From Mallotus nudiflorus (lineage: Eukaryota > Streptophyta > Magnoliopsida > Malpighiales > Euphorbiaceae), in NCBI GenBank assembly GCA_947683625.1, contig CANTUR010000382.1, positions 62,001 to 126,000 of the forward strand: a stretch of DNA of 64,000 bases, read 5' to 3'. The notes below the pieces were generated by a model. That model was not told the origin of the DNA. It did not search any database and saw only the letters and a list, made by a program, of their open reading frames with translations. Shown piece by piece: positions 21,761 through 32,850 of the stretch (position 1 is its first letter; each line of letters opens with the position of its first letter). Made by a program: the position numbers and the translations under genes.

Positions 21761-22800
21761 ATTTGATAGCATTCAAATAAGACTCTCTAGGACTTGATTG
21801 AAATATAGCACAGAGGCAAGTAGCAAACATAATATCAAGTCTACTAGTAGTTAAATAAAGAAGAGATCTGATCATACCTCTAAATTACATTCATCAACCC
21901 ATTTACCATTCTCATCTTTGTTAAGTTTGGTTGTGGTGCTCATTGGAGTTTTACTTATCTTAACTCCATCCATGCCAAACTTCTTAAGAATGTCTCTTGA
22001 ATACTTAGTTTGATTGATGAAAATCCCATTTCTGCATTGCTTGATTTGTAGTCGAAGAAAGAATTTGAGTTCACCCATCATACTCATCTCAAATTCTCCT
22101 TGCATTTAATTAAGGAACTCCTCACACAAGCAATGGTTAGTAGCACTGAATATAATGTCATCAACATATATTTGAATAATTAATAAATCATGTTTGGATT
22201 TATTTATAAAAAGAGTTGTGTCAACCTTTCCTTTAGAGAAACCTTTCTCTAGTAAAAAGTTACTCAATCTTTCATACCAAGCTCTTAGAGCTTGTTTCAA
22301 TTCATATAACGCTTTTGAAAGTTTAAACACATTATTTGGAGAGTCAAAATTTTCAAAACCTGGAGGTTATTCAACATATACCTCCTTTTCAATAAAACCA
22401 TTTAAAAATGCACTTTTAATATCAATTTGATAAAGTTTAAAATCCATGTATGATGCAAATGCAATTAGTATCCTAATAGCTTTTAACCTTGCAATGGGGG
22501 CAATGGTTTCATCATAATCAATGCCTTCCTCTTGATTATAACCTTTAGCTACTAGTCTAGCTTTATTCCTAGTTATGACACCTTGTTCATTTATCTTATT
22601 TCTAAACACCTACTTGGTGCCTATAATAGGTTGATGTTTAGGTCTAGGAACCAAGGTCCAAGCCTTGTTTCTCTCAAATTGATTTGACTCTTCTTGCATA
22701 GCAAGGACCAAAAATTCATCACGTAAAGCATCATCAATATTTTTGGGTTAAATTTGAGAAATGAAGGCTAAATTAACAATAGAATTTAATTGAGATCTAG
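21760..22800 (-). pseudogene. Sirevirus reverse transcriptase
   Basis: Copia-type RT on the minus strand with few breaks. From right to left: LVPRPKHQPIIGTK, then ITRNKARLVAKGYNQEEGID (about 22,500-22,560), the first catalytic acid in YQIDIKSAFLNG (about 22,405-22,440), VYVE, ALYELKQALRAWYERLS (about 22,258-22,308) and the catalytic box YVDD at 22,157-22,168. GEFEMSMMGELKFFLRLQIKQ and KTPMSTTTKL follow. YVDD and the upstream Asp are intact. Defects seen are a stop at 22,103-22,105, a TAG replacing Trp near 22,612 and a stop in the 5' part. This is the best-preserved RT in the window. Confidence 0.9.
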
Positions 22801-24070
22801 TAGTTACCCCTTTTATAGTGTCACATGTAATGAGGTCTTGAGGGTGAGCTTTTTTGAATTGTCAATCCTTTGGAAGTTCATCCTTCAAGGTAGATTGACA
22901 TGTCTCCTCATTTTCCTTCTTGCTTGGATCTTCAAGTTCCAAAGGCTGACTAGCATTTTCTTCTTGTGTTTCCATAATCTCATTGTTACCTATAAGATCA
23001 TCAACACTACAAACATCCTTTTTAGGATCAAGTGAGTTTGATTCATCAAATACCACATGCATTGACTCTTCAACTACTAGAGTTCTATTATTAAAGACCT
23101 TATATGCTTTACTAGACATAGAATAGCCTAGGAAAATTCCTTCATCGAATTTAGAATCAAATTTCCCAAGATTGTCCTTAGTGTTCAATATAAAGCACTT
23201 GCATCCAAATACTCTTAGATTTATGATTTTAGGTTTTCTATTGTTCCATATCTCATAAGATGTTTTATTTAAAATTGGTATTTTGAAAACTCAGTTTGAA
23301 ATATAAAACGGCTTCCGCCCAAAAGTATTAAGGCAAATTATACTCATGAAGCATTGTTCTAGCCATTTCCATAATAGTTATATTTTTCCTTTCTACTACC
23401 CCATTTTGTTGAGGAGTTCTAGAAGATGAAAATGTATGAGAAATACCATTTTCATTATAATAGTTTTTGAAAAATTCATTTTCAAATTCAGTTCCATGAT
23501 CACTTCTAATAAAAGAAATATAAAAGCCTTTTTCTTTTTTAACTCTTTTTGCAAAATTTTTAAAAGCTTTAAATGCATCATTCTTATGAGCAAGGAAACA
23601 TACCCATATAAATCTAGAGTAATCATCAAACAATACATATGCATAGTGTATTCCACTGAGAGTAGCAACTCTAATTGGTCCAAATAAATCCATTTGTATA
23701 AGTTCAAGTGGCCTAGAGGTGGACACTACATTTTTTAGCTTAAATGAGGAATTGGATTGTTTTCCCTTTTAACAAAAATCACAAGGTTTATCCTTAGTGA
23801 ATTCAAGCTTAGGTAAACCAATTACAAGTTCATGTTTACAAAGATCATTCAAAAGCTCAAAATTTGCATGTACTAATCTTCTATACCATGTCCATGTGTC
23901 ATGGGAGATAGACAGTAAGCATTTTATGTCTTTGTTATCAATTTTATTCAAATCAATGACATAAATATTGTCCACTCTTTCACCACTAAAAATAAATTTG
24001 TTTTCATCAAGACTACTAACAAAGCAATTTTTAGGATAAAAAGTTACTTTATTTCCCATATCACATTATT
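22801..24070 (-). pseudogene. Sirevirus integrase
   Basis: Copia integrase. The zinc finger (about 23,770-23,890) reads WYRRLVHAN...CDFC: the first His of HHCC has become Tyr. The catalytic core has MDLFGP (about 23,685), RSDHGTEF (about 23,495) and NGVVERKN (about 23,390). All three acids are present, and 23,328-23,726 is open throughout. Next come FGCKCFILNTKDNLGKFD and GIFLGYS, then an acidic spacer (22,862-23,000) before RT. Stops at about 23,768 and 23,325 break the frame. Confidence 0.9.
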
Positions 24071-24380
24071 GATTTATACTAAGCAGATTATGTTTAAAAC
24101 TATCAACAAACAACACATGATGTATAAATAAGGATTAAGGATTACCTATTTCTCTAATGCCAATAATTTTTCCTTTTGTATTATCTCTGAAAGTAAGGTG
24201 CCCTCCATCCTTAGCATCAAGCTTGTTGAATTGTTCTTTGTCTTCTGTCATATGCCTTGAACATCCACTATTGAGATACCACTTGCTTTTTTTTCTTGTG
24301 GATTTCAAGAACATCTACATAATACAATTTAAGTGTTCTTTTGGACCCAAACCTTTCTTGGTCTAGGTTGGTTAGTTTTA
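24071..24380 (-). pseudogene. Sirevirus protease
   Basis: Aspartic protease region between gag and integrase. The active-site motif at 24,247-24,288 reads KWYLNSGCSRHM where Copia elements have WYLDSGCSRHM, so the catalytic Asp codon is AAT instead of GAT. Downstream is FNKLDAKDGGHLTFRDNTKG and IIGIREIG. A single G-to-A change would inactivate the enzyme. Confidence 0.8.
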
Positions 24381-24789
24381 AGATAATCCATAGGAAGTAA
24401 ATTCATATGTAGTCTTCTATAAAAGCACACATTGTTAGTATGTCCTTTGATCATGAAATAAGAACATACAATATTTTCAAATTTATTCATCCTAGAATGA
24501 AATGCTTTCCTAATGTGTACAACATGCCTTTGGTGTTGTGTGTATCTCCTATTGTTTCATTTAATTAAGTGAGGCATGCATTGGCAATGGTGATGTAAAT
24601 TTTGCTAATTTTGTGCAACATATTTATGTGCATTGTATTGTGTAGCATGCCTATTATAATTGTGTCAAATGTACATATAAGCATGTTTGGGTTTAGGTGC
24701 TCTAGTTTGAGCCTTACCTCTTTGTGTTAATGAAAGATGAATCTCATGAGACTTTCTTTTGCTATTTAACACATGAGATATTTTAGCTT

Positions 24790-26390
24790 TTAAATCTTGA
24801 GTCTCATTTGATTTAGAGGTTGAAGGATGGAATCATGCGAAGCTTTTACAAAATTAATATGTGATGAAGATGATGAAGACATTCCATTCTTATATCCAAT
24901 TCCATGGGTATCTCCATGAAATTTTTGAGAGTTAAGAAAACTATCTAAAGTTTCTTTTCCTCTCTTAAATTTAGTAATGGAATTCTTTAATTCTAAGACC
25001 TCCTTAGAAAGCTTATGATTTTCATCATTTGCTTTCTTAAGTTGATCTCCCAAAGAATAAGAAGATTTTGCATCACTAACAAGTTTTTTTTCATTTGATT
25101 CAACAAGTTTATCAAAATTAATTTTTAAAATTTCTAATTCTCTATTTAAGCTACCTAACTCAAGCTTATAATGTTTCTTCTTAGATAATAAAGTTTTGCA
25201 TTTAACAAGTAATTTGCTAGCAATAGAGCTCTCATCATCATCATCATTATCATAATAATTATCATAATCATCAAAGGAAGAATAAGAAGTAGATGGTACC
25301 TTATTTTCATTTTCAAGGGCCATGAAGCAAAGATTGGCCACGTCTTATTGTTCCTCTTCCTCTTCATATTTGGAGGAATCATCCCAAGTAGTTTTGAATG
25401 CCTTCTTCTTCTTTTTTCTCCCTTATTCTTGAATTTGAGTTTGGGACACTCACTTCTAATATGTCATAGTTTCTTGCATTCATAGCAAGTAACCTTTTTA
25501 GTTTTCTTCTTCCCATCTCCTTTGAACTTCTTATTGAAATCCCTTATTCTTAAGAAGTTTTTCTTTCTAAAAAACTTCTTGAAGTTCCTAGTGAGTGTGG
25601 CAATGTCACCATCTTCATCACTAGAATCTTTAATGCTTTCCTTTTCATTATCTTCTTGAAGAGCTTTAAAAGTAATGCTCTTTTTCTTTTCTTCTTTCTC
25701 TTCTTATTCTTCACCTCTTTGCTTGATAGTGAGCTTATATGTTAAAAGCTTACCAATGAGCACATCAGTTGATAAAGTGGAAAGGTCTTGAGCTTCCTTA
25801 ATTGAAGTAACACGAGATTCTCAATCCTTCTTGGGTAGGATTCTTAGAATCTTATTGTGTACCTCTTCCTTGTAGAAATGTTTTCCAAGTTTCTTAAGGG
25901 TTATGAGGAGAGTATTGAGACGATTTGTCATCTCCGTGATTGATTCATGAGGCTTTATTTTGAAGAGTTCATATTCATACATATAAAGTTGAAGCTTCTT
26001 ACTTCTTACTTGAATGTTGCCTTCATAGTGGTTTTCTAAGGTCTCCCACATTTATTTGGCCGACATACAATGTTAAAGCTTACCTCCTTCTTCTCTTATG
26101 ATTAAAGATACTAGAGTAATGATAGCTATTTTATTTTTGTGATTGTCTAACTTTTGATAAATAATCCATTTGCTTCTTACAAGATTAGTTACCACACCAT
26201 CAATGATAGTTGTAGGTGGTTCCCAACCTCTTAAGACAATGTCCTGAAGTTTGATGCAATCACAATCAAGAATTCCATTTTGAATTTCTAATGTGGATAG
26301 TCACTACCATCAAAGAATGGGCTAAGAGAAGAGATGTTTTGTGATTCACTCCCCATAATCTTGTGTTCTAGCAATGAAGTACCTAGAATT
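24790..26390 (-). pseudogene. Sirevirus gag with CCHC and coiled coil
   Basis: Capsid/nucleocapsid protein. The capsid part at 25,821-26,051 reads MWETLENHYEG, SKKLQLYMYEYELFKIK and ITEMTNRLNTLLITLKKLGK, typical of Copia gag. After a stop (TGA for Trp, near 25,818) come an acidic region (KDSSDEDGD, about 25,610) and a basic KKFFRKKNFLR. The zinc knuckle at 25,443-25,490 is CYECKKL-stop-HIRSEC, a CX2CX4HX4C with its Gly codon turned to TGA. The open stretch 24,790-25,341 has a D/Y/N-rich tract then a long heptad-like helix (KKHYKLELGSLNRELEILKI, LKKANDENHKLSKEVLELKN), consistent with a coiled coil. A long helical gag C-terminus is typical of Sireviruses. Confidence 0.85.
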
Positions 26391-26393
26391 CAA

Positions 26394-26406
26394 GCTTTGA
26401 TACCAA
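26394..26406 (-). promoter_or_regulatory. Sirevirus PBS (initiator tRNA-Met)
   Basis: Minus strand TTGGTATCAAAGC next to the 5' LTR end; it matches the usual Copia PBS TGGTATCAGAGC with one change. Confidence 0.85.
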
Positions 26407-26407
26407 T

Positions 26408-27691
26408 TAAAAAGAGTCCTAGAGGGGAGGTGAATAGGACTATCACATAAAAATGAGAAATTAAAAAAATTCTTTGCAAGAATTAAATGGAATTTGAAAA
26501 GGAAGAATGAAGAACACAAAGATTTAAGGAGTTCGGATTCAACAACAATCCTACGTCTCCACCTAACTTATCCCCAAATTAGGATTTTCAGTCACCCATA
26601 ATCTTATTCACAAGATTGAGATTACACATGAGTTTTATGGCTCACTCTTATAACCTTACAATATGAGTTTTCAAGGCTAACTCAAAAAACCAAAACCCAA
26701 GTGTTTCAATGGGCAACACTTAAACCAATTCCTTTAGAAATAAATCTCACTTCCCTTCTAATCTAACCTAAGATTTAAGATCAAGAGAAATTATATTTCT
26801 AACAGATACCCAACTCTCATAAGAGTTATACAAACAAAGAATTGTTTAAGAGAATTTAAGAGCTCAATGAATGCTTAAGAAAGAAAGAATGATAAATAAG
26901 TTACTTAACTTCCATTCAGCTCTAGAGGAATTTATACTTAAAAATATATCTTTTTGAGGTGCAAATGATGTGTCCAACATCTATATTTTGAATCATTGAA
27001 AGTAATGCTGTCAGACAGCTATAGATATTTGAATTAGCTATATTTTTAAGAAGTTTGAATTTGTCCATAATTTCTTTATAGAAGTTGTAGATATTTGAAT
27101 TATATTTCCATATCATTTTGAACCACCTAAATTGGATGTCTGTAGCTCATGATATGTCTAAAATACTAAGAGCTATGCAATTTAAAATGCAAAATACTAT
27201 TAGACAGCTATACCCAAGTTGAAGCCGTGATTTTCTCGAGAAGAAATTTTAATTTTGCCATAATTTCTTTATCAAAGTTTTAGATATTTAACTTATCTTT
27301 CCATATCATTTTTAATCACCTAAATTGGACTTCTGTAGCTCAGGATATGTCCAAAATACTAAGAGATGTACAGTTTGAGATGGCAGACGTGTATGTGGAT
27401 TTTGACTCAAAATTTGCATAACCAAATGAACTTTGATTTTGACAAATAAGCCTAATTAAGAAAACTCAATGTGTCTACTTCAAATTTAAAGAAGATAACT
27501 TTCTCATTCTAAAGCTCTAAGGATGTCAAAAGGCTCCTTGAATCTCGAAGGTCCAATCAGCCCAAGATAATTGTACTTCATTTTAACTTCCAATAGAGTC
27601 TTAACTTATACACACTTAAATAAACAAATTAAATGCTCAAAATTAAGTTTGTTAAGATCAAAATTAAGATTGATTATTTCTAAGGTCAATA
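26408..27691 (-). repeat. Sirevirus 5' LTR
   Basis: 1,284 bp. On the minus strand it starts TATTGACCTTAG (TG changed to TA) and ends CTCTTTTTA (CA changed to TA). It pairs with 18,967-20,229 over its length. Confidence 0.9.
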
Positions 27692-28730
27692 AAAAACTAT
27701 CATAAATTGATCTAAGAATGGCCTAAACACTCGATTCATCACACCCATAAAAGCTACTGGGGCATTAGTCAACCCAAAGGACATTACAAATAATTAATAA
27801 TGGCCATATCTCATTTGAAAAGTAGTCTTGGGTATATCTCCACTTCTAATTTTCAACTAATGATACCCTAACCTCAAGCCAATCTTGGAAAAACATTGAG
27901 CTCCTTGAAGCTGATCAAATAAATAATCAATCCTTAGGAGTGGATATTTGTTCTTAATGGTAACTTTGTTCAAATGTCTATAGTTAATATAAAGTTAAAG
28001 GCTACCATCTTTCATCTTCACAAATAACACTAGAACACACCAAGGAGATGTATTAGTCTAATGAACCCTTATCAAGCAACTCTTGTAATTGCTCATTAAG
28101 CTCTTTCAATTTTATAGGCGCCATTCTATAATGTGGCATAGAGATAGGATCTATACAATGCATGATATTAATCCAAAATTCTATCTCTCTTTTCGGTGGC
28201 AAGTAGCTCTTTAAGAAGGACATTTAAAAACTCACACACAATTGGAACACCTTCAATTTCCCTTTTATCTGCTTTTAGATCTCTAACCATAACTAAATAG
28301 CCTTGACATCCCCTTCTAAGCATCTTTTTAGCTGTGATTACAGAAATGAGATTCTAAGGCATTGAACTTATATCACTTCTAAATTAAAAATTCTAACATT
28401 GCCTGGAATTTTGAAAATCACTTCCTTCTCTCAAAAATCCAAAGTAGAATAATATTGGGCCAATTGGTCCATTCCTAAAATCACATCAAAATCTATTACA
28501 TTAAATAAAACTAAATTTATGAGCAACTCTCTATCTTCCTTTAACACTAAATCAGATGGAATGACTATATCTATCTTTAACTCTTCACTAAGTAGAGTTG
28601 CTACATATAATGAATTAATAATTTGGATGGTTGCAATCCCATACTTGAAGCAAAAATAGAAGATATAAAAGAATACAATGCACTAAGATCAAACAAAACT
28701 CTAGCATCAAGCTAATAGATTGGAAGAGCA
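27692..28730 (-). pseudogene. Tekay protease and reverse transcriptase N-terminal part
   Basis: Right-hand part of the Tekay pol interrupted by the Sirevirus. From 28,730 down, the protease active site reads VLFDLSALYSFIS where DSGA is usual; Asp is retained. DVILGMDQLAQYYSTLDF (about 28,470) marks the protease end. RT starts near 28,120 with APIKLKELNEQLQELL and continues through YGHYxF, FGLTNAPVAFMGVMNRVFRPFLDQFMIVF at 27,692-27,780, where the insertion cuts it. Stops are frequent. Together with 18,700-18,966 it makes up one RT. Confidence 0.8.
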
Positions 28731-30178
28731 CTTACCACAACTCCATTGGAAGCCTGAGAATCCTAAGGAGTCAATATGAATAGTCTAGCCTGCCCACAGC
28801 CTTCCTGCTATGATATAGATGACTACATAAATCCTCTACCACCAGATCTTCCTCTAGATCTACCTCGTGAATCATGGCCCTATTGGCCCATATATTGAGT
28901 ACCACTCTACTGAGCATACACTAGTGCATGAAACTGAGGAGTCTATTGTACTAGCTAAGCAATTGCAGAAGATGAACCTTATGGATAAGCCTGTTAATAA
29001 CCATAGTTTGGGCATGATCTAGCAAAGTGCCCAACCTGACCATAAATGAAACAAGCTCTTGATTGTAAGTGACAAGGTCCTTGATATGCCCATCCATAGG
29101 TTGGACTTGCACTAGGCCCTGAGCCTATATTGACATACCCAAAACTCTGACCACTACTACTGTTATTGGTGCAGGTCCAAATCTGATAGGCCTACCATGC
29201 CTATGATTATATCTCCTAGATCTATGTCCCCTCAGACTTCTATGCTACTGGGAGGTACCAATTTGCACACCAGTTCTACCAAGTTGAAACACTGGCTAGT
29301 GAATACCCTAAACACCAACTACTCTACCATCTCCACTAATATATGGGTCTAGAATAGTACCACCTCTTGTGTCTTGCCTCTCTGGATATCTATCCTCCTT
29401 AACAACACTCTTTAAGCTCTAATCTTTAGTTTGAATACCAATATAGGCTGGGCCTAACCCTGTCACAAATTAGTCCACTACTTTCCTCTTGTCTTGTATC
29501 ACATCTATAACATAACCTGACAACCTAAAGAACTGGCAGGTGTACACCTTAACTGATCAGTCGCACTTGACTATATGCAACAATTTCCACCTATAGTTAT
29601 CCCTTATTAAAGGTGGGCAAAAATACCTCAAAATTTATTGTTTAAACTCTAACCATATCATAGTGGTCATTTATGGCTAGATCGACTATATAAACCAATC
29701 ATGAACTGCAGCTTGCACTAATAATTTCATAATCATTATCCTTTAGTAATTTGTACACCCTATCCTAGTTTTAGCTTCAATAGTGTTTATAAAATCCTAG
29801 ACATCTTTAGTACCATCAAATGGAAATCTGCTAACTCTGGAATACAACAAAGTTGCATCTGCATCAGACATCCCTTTGTTCTTGTATTGTAACATCTGTT
29901 ATGCTAGAGGCATGGCTTGATTAAGTACAACTAATCCTTGACTAATCTCTGCTACACTTACTAAAAAAGCTGTGAGATCTATCTTAGGAACTTTTTATCC
30001 TACTTATAGTTGTTGCTCTTGTCTCTGAGTTATTATTGCCTTAAGCTTGCCATTTTTAATACTGTGTAGGGTAAGGGGAGGAGCTTCATCCTGTAAAGAC
30101 TACCCACCATCATCATATGCTGCATTTGCAGTAAGAGCATTTTGTGTTGTCCTCCTTATTCTAAAAAGGTATAGAGAC
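28731..30178 (-). pseudogene. Tekay gag
   Basis: Gag of the minus-strand Tekay element, starting near 30,160 (IRRTTQNALTANAAYDDGG). A LNQAMPLA block is at about 29,915. The capsid core follows with SRFPFDGTKDV and DFINTIEAKTRIGCTNY (about 29,770-29,830), IWLEFKQ and a SGYVIDVIQDKRKVVDxFVTGL stretch (about 29,450-29,540). The zinc knuckle at about 29,005-29,050 reads CFIYGQVGHFARSC: the second cysteine of CX2C is Tyr. Stops occur throughout. The full gag length is retained here, unlike the plus-strand relative at 60,590. Confidence 0.75.
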
Positions 30179-30288
30179 AAGATTTAAGACATAATAAGGA
30201 CACTAACATATATACATAATTCTAAAAGCAATGATGATAACAAATGACATGACCAGTTAATCACTGTAGTAGCCTTAAGAAAATAACT

Positions 30289-30305
30289 ATTAGCTTTGAT
30301 ACTAA
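30289..30305 (-). promoter_or_regulatory. Tekay PBS (tRNA-Met type)
   Basis: Minus strand TTAGTATCAAAGCT lies a few bases from the LTR end at 30,309; it is a two-change version of TTGGTATCAGAGC. Confidence 0.7.
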
Positions 30306-31075
30306 CATTGTCATCACCTGAACCTAAAGGGCATGTGACAAGCACTAGGGAAAGGGAAAGCGTGTAGCTTCTAAAACCCATAGTAAGCGTAATAAATTTT
30401 TCACATAAAAATAATTCCCAACTTGAAAATTTTAAAAAAATCCAATAGAGTTTCCTTTGTACTAGAAACAAAACCAAAACCTGCATGAAGCAAATGACAC
30501 TCCTAATATAATTTTGATCAACAGGAGTCCTCAATATTCCAATAATCCATTAATAATCCCCCATTACCAAATCAAATATATAGATCTCCAATATAATAAA
30601 ATTCACAACATAAATTACATAAGATGGTTTACCACTTCGATGTTAGGAATTTTAATACACAATACATATGTCAATTATACCTATGTAGATCGGCCAAAAA
30701 AGAAGAAACCCAGTGTAGATGACAACCACTATTTAACTAACTGCGAGCTCATAGAAAAATAAGTTGAGGGGAATCAGACCTCACTAAGTAAATTAATTTT
30801 ATAAAATGCATGTTGGTTTAAAACATTTATTGAAATTTTTAAGATAAAATAAAATAAATATAAATATGTAAATCCTTTACTTTACTCAAATTATTATTTT
30901 TACAAAATCCTTCCCTAAATTCACAAACCACCCATTATACCATTCTCATATGAAATCGTATAAATTAAAATCTTTAGGGGAAATCATGGTAAAACCCTAA
31001 ACCTCAAGTTCTACTAGCCTTTCAGCTATGTTAAATCTAACTAATAGTCCAAAAGAGTAAGCTCAACTAGGGTCT

Positions 31076-32586
31076 TATTGGGTTTCATGATTCCATACAT
31101 AGCAAAAAAATAAAATTTGAATCTTAAACCCAAACTCGAATCCAAGTAATTCGATTAATTAATTAAATTTGGAGTTTTCATTTTCTTACCACAAACACAT
31201 AAGAGGTAATAAATCTAGAAGGAAGAGAGAAGGTTCACTCTGGTGACACCCTACCTTGAGCTTTTAATTTAGCAATTCAAATTTGAGACGTCTCCAAAAG
31301 AATCCATCCTCCATAAGTGTCCACACAAACAGTCCTTAATTTTGAAAATGAATATTTGTGTGCTAGCACCTTTCTCTTATTTCTCACAAATTAAGAATTA
31401 AAAAGAACTTTGTGTTTTGTTTTTTAAAAGAGAGAAAACGAATTTGGTGGTAGAATAATGAGAGTGTTCCTAAAGAATATAACATATTTATAAACATTTA
31501 AATTACGATTTCACTTGCCAAACTACCTTTTAGTAATTTTTCTCTTATTCTTATTGTAATTTTATTTAAAATTAAATCAGAAATAATATTATATTTATTT
31601 AAGATAACCTTTACCTTAAATAACTAAATAAATATTTTATTTATTTATTTCCACATAGCTTGTTTGGGCTTATTAAACCTATATTCATTTTGGGCTTATT
31701 CAAAGTCTGTGACCCTGTAGATTCACATGTCATTGGCAGTGGGCCTTAAATCTCTATTTAGGCCTACAAGTCATAAGTGGCCTCTAGTAAGACATTATGA
31801 CTACCCAAATCATGTGAAGTCAATAATCTGACATAACCTAATATACTGTGAATATTCTAGTCCCTTTATCACATGATATCTTGATTGAATATAAGGCATA
31901 GATTGTGTCATCCTTATAGAATTCAATTATATAATTTCTTGATTCTAACTAGACTGAGAATGATACCTTTTTATCAATTTACTTTAGCATGATCATACAA
32001 TTTGCTCAGTCTATTTTATCAAGGGGCCTATAGATATCTTACTTATATTAAATGAGGGACAAATTCCTTCTCAATTACTCACATTCCTTACATAACTCAT
32101 TTTGTACCCAACAATAGCCATCATCCGATTAATGATAATGTAAGATTGTCTTAAAATACAAAATAGTTATGTAGAAATTCATGGTGATTTCAAGGTCAAA
32201 GGACTAAATCAATATTACTGTAATGAGAATTACTTATGACAATCTTCTATATAGTATTCTTATGATGGGTCAATCCAGCACTTTATTTCTTAAATAAGTA
32301 CCTATGAGTTGACTTAATATCTTATATTAATGAATGGTAAAACATAATCACCAATCAACACCATACTAGCCATAATACATTATTATGATTAGGGATAATT
32401 TGTATAGAACTCATATTTAATCTAAGGGTTTTATGATCAAGTCACATACTTGATGATCTTAGTAAGAATTGAATATTCAAGTAATTATCATAACATAAAA
32501 TGATAACAAAAAATGCCTCTTTATTAAATAAAATGATAAAGTCAAAACATGGTCATACATGATTGACCTAGTGCATATCACTAACA
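31076..32586 (-). repeat. Copia 3' LTR (minus strand) nested in the Tekay LTR
   Basis: 1,511 bp, starting TGTTAGTGATATGC on the minus strand after the PPT-like text CAAGTGGGAGAT at about 32,587-32,598. It ends ACCCAATA at 31,076. The same LTR occurs in the opposite orientation as a solo LTR at 38,617-40,132. A TATA-like tataaatatg is present on the minus strand near 31,485. Confidence 0.85.
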
Positions 32587-32599
32587 ATCTCCCACTTGC

Positions 32600-32850
32600 A
32601 CTAGGATCAATCTATATTAAAACTAATACCTATAGACCTAGTGTAACTCTCATACTTAGGTTGTGGAAGAGGCTTAGTCAATGGATCAACAACATTATCA
32701 TTTATAGGTACTCTGCATATCTTTATGTCTCCTCTTTCTATGATTGCTTGAATGAGATGATAATGCTTGAGTATGTGTTTGGATCTTTGATGTGATCTGG
32801 ACTCCTTAGCATGAGCTATAGCTCCATTATTGTCACAATACATCTAGCCA
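32600..32850 (-). pseudogene. Copia RNase H C-terminal fragment
   Basis: Minus-strand open fragment beginning inside RNase H at YCDNNGAIAHAKE, then SKHILKHYHLIQAIIERGDIKI, DNVVDPLTKPL and a normal end. The catalytic Asp in YCDNN is present. All upstream pol, gag and the 5' LTR of this element are missing: the Tekay LTR resumes at about 32,856. It is therefore a 5'-truncated insertion or the product of a later deletion. Confidence 0.85.

Larger units (their letters stand above)
18967..27691 (-). mobile_element. Sirevirus (Ty1/Copia), complete length, nested in Tekay RT
   Basis: An 8.7-kb Copia element on the minus strand with both LTRs, PBS, PPT, gag and pol in the order gag-PR-IN-RT-RNase H. 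It splits the Tekay RT inside the sequence for the catalytic box: left flank ends 'ataaata' and right flank begins 'aaaaactatcat'. The uninterrupted relative at 62,150 reads aaatactatc in reverse complement. The target duplication is therefore AAATA, with the right copy changed to AAAAA. Long gag with coiled coil and CCHC, and repeated PPT-like motifs before the 3' LTR, support Sirevirus. LTRs differ at roughly one base in ten over the first 150 bp by eye. Confidence 0.9.

Noticed and set aside
23396..23707. Alternative open frames on both strands over the integrase core
   Set aside because: They overlap the recognised integrase catalytic core (23,328-23,726) and have no motif of their own.
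30184..30534. 116-codon open frame on the minus strand
   Set aside because: It spans the Tekay PBS and LTR border; no domain motif; explained by non-coding LTR sequence.
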